Below are positions 63,004 through 64,000 of a stretch of DNA of 64,000 bases, in pieces (the stretch's first letter is position 1; each line of letters starts with the position of its first letter). The DNA is taken from contig JALIGW010000013.1 of the NCBI GenBank assembly GCA_023053685.1, forward strand, positions 15,697,501 through 15,761,500, written 5' to 3'. The notes under the pieces were generated by a model that was given only the letters and a program-made list of their open reading frames with translations, ran no database searches and was not told where the DNA came from. Position numbers and translations under genes: made by a program. This DNA is from Diadophis punctatus similis. Taxonomy: Eukaryota; Chordata; Lepidosauria; Squamata; Dipsadidae.

Positions 63004-64000
63004 GTCATCTACAGTATCTATCCATCCAAAGATAGAAACTGAAATGGGGAAGTTTTTAAATACCCAAAAGAGGTGAATGCAAATTAAAATAGATTCCCAC
63101 ATTTAAGAATTTACTTTTGTTATCTTATTGTTTTGTTTAGAGATGGTGGTCTGAATTCTGCCCCAAATCATAACATCTGAGTGAGGTGGTACAGGTGATT
63201 AAATCATAATTGAAGGAGCTTTCGAAGACTTGTAAAAGCAAAGTCTATATAATACATCAAGGAAATCAAAGAAAGGAAGGAAAAAAAGGGAGAAAATGCA
63301 TGTTCATCTGGAAAGGCTTTCTCAAGGCGATAAGAAGAAAGAGCTATTGAAATCAACCTACTCATCAAAGCACATCAAGAGTGGCACTTATTTCTGATCC
63401 TATTTGACTTATAACAGACAAATTCAGTAAAATCCCATCTCTCAAGATGAATACTTAGAATAGTCATGGTAGCGGAAGGCCAAAACAGACAAAATCCCTA
63501 AATAATCAGAGAAACATTTTGGCAATGTTTACTCCAAGCTGCCCTCAGAAGCCTGTTAATATGGTAGCTTGTGATTTCCACGGCCAAAGGCTTTTTTTAT
63601 TTTGTGGATTCCCTTCCCTGATACTCTCATCTGTTTCAAAATGGTTTTGAAAAAAAGTAAAGTGGCCCTCTAAAAAAGTTTGAGCCACATTTTCATATAT
63701 TTTTTTTTAAAAATGATGATTTATGATTATGCAAACGATGTTTAATATGCATTAGGAATTCAAATGCTGTTGCAATAATTTTTTAGTAAAAGCTGCTTTT
63801 TGAACTACCTTTGCACATTTCTCTCCATGAGCCATAATTCTTCATCTATAGAGTAATTTATTTCTTCTGGTTTTAATATGTTACAGATGAATGGTTGTAT
63901 GTCTTTCCTGTTAGAGCATTACAAGACAGGCTACTTTTACATTAGGCTGGTACTACAACAGATACCTGTGGTGCTCTTCATGGTTCATGTGGTACTAATT
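63004..64000. other. Unique AT-rich sequence to window end
   Basis: No repeat or gene recognised. The stretch at about 63520-63800 includes ATGCAAAC (octamer-like) and TTTAATATGCATTAGG and is a candidate conserved noncoding element on composition only. Confidence 0.4.

Overview
This window is eukaryotic repeat-rich DNA, almost certainly from a squamate reptile and most likely a snake. The evidence is the repeat mix: Sauria-type tRNA SINEs, CR1, L2, L1 and RTE/BovB LINEs side by side, many small hAT and Tigger/pogo-like DNA elements, and very long simple repeats, including a (GATA)n tract of the Bkm type. I found no convincing host protein-coding exon, rRNA, functional tRNA or CRISPR array. 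The window reads as intergenic or intronic sequence. All long open reading frames are transposon remnants, antisense shadows of them, or products of microsatellites.

Layout. 1-9.6 kb: a minus-strand CR1 fragment, a large (TCC)n(TTC)n tract, then about 5 kb without recognisable repeats. 9.7-20.2 kb: hAT and Tigger-like MITEs, LINE 3' ends (CR1, L2, BovB and two unnamed families), and a SINE nested in a MITE. 20.2-30.5 kb: mostly unique sequence with a palindromic hAT, a CR1 3' end, a fold-back mariner of about 500 bp and a nearly perfect 334-bp hAT palindrome inserted in a LINE. 30.5-42.7 kb: old CR1 and L2, a candidate LTR, a 141-bp (TTTA)n tract, an L1 3' end split by a MITE, and a 709-bp terminal-inverted-repeat element. 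42.7-51.6 kb: unique sequence, two snap-back retroposons, then a LINE of about 3.8 kb interrupted by a complete 2,490-bp Buster-type hAT transposon with a decayed BED/hAT transposase. 51.6-64 kb: two more hAT MITEs (one inside a LINE), a second candidate LTR, an old CR1, (GGAT)n/(GATA)n, two SINEs and L2.

The dominant story is hAT activity. Seven short elements sharing a CAGGGGTG-like terminus each carry a perfect 8-bp target-site duplication. Two of them sit in LINE families for which an empty paralogous site is visible elsewhere in the same window. These MITEs are G+C- and CpG-rich in an AT-rich background and carry palindromes matching the NRF1 binding consensus. A second group of hAT elements has TA at the centre of the duplication, the Buster signature. 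No gene set here forms an operon or pathway. The relations between features are insertion order: LINEs first, MITEs into them, and microsatellites growing from LINE and SINE tails.
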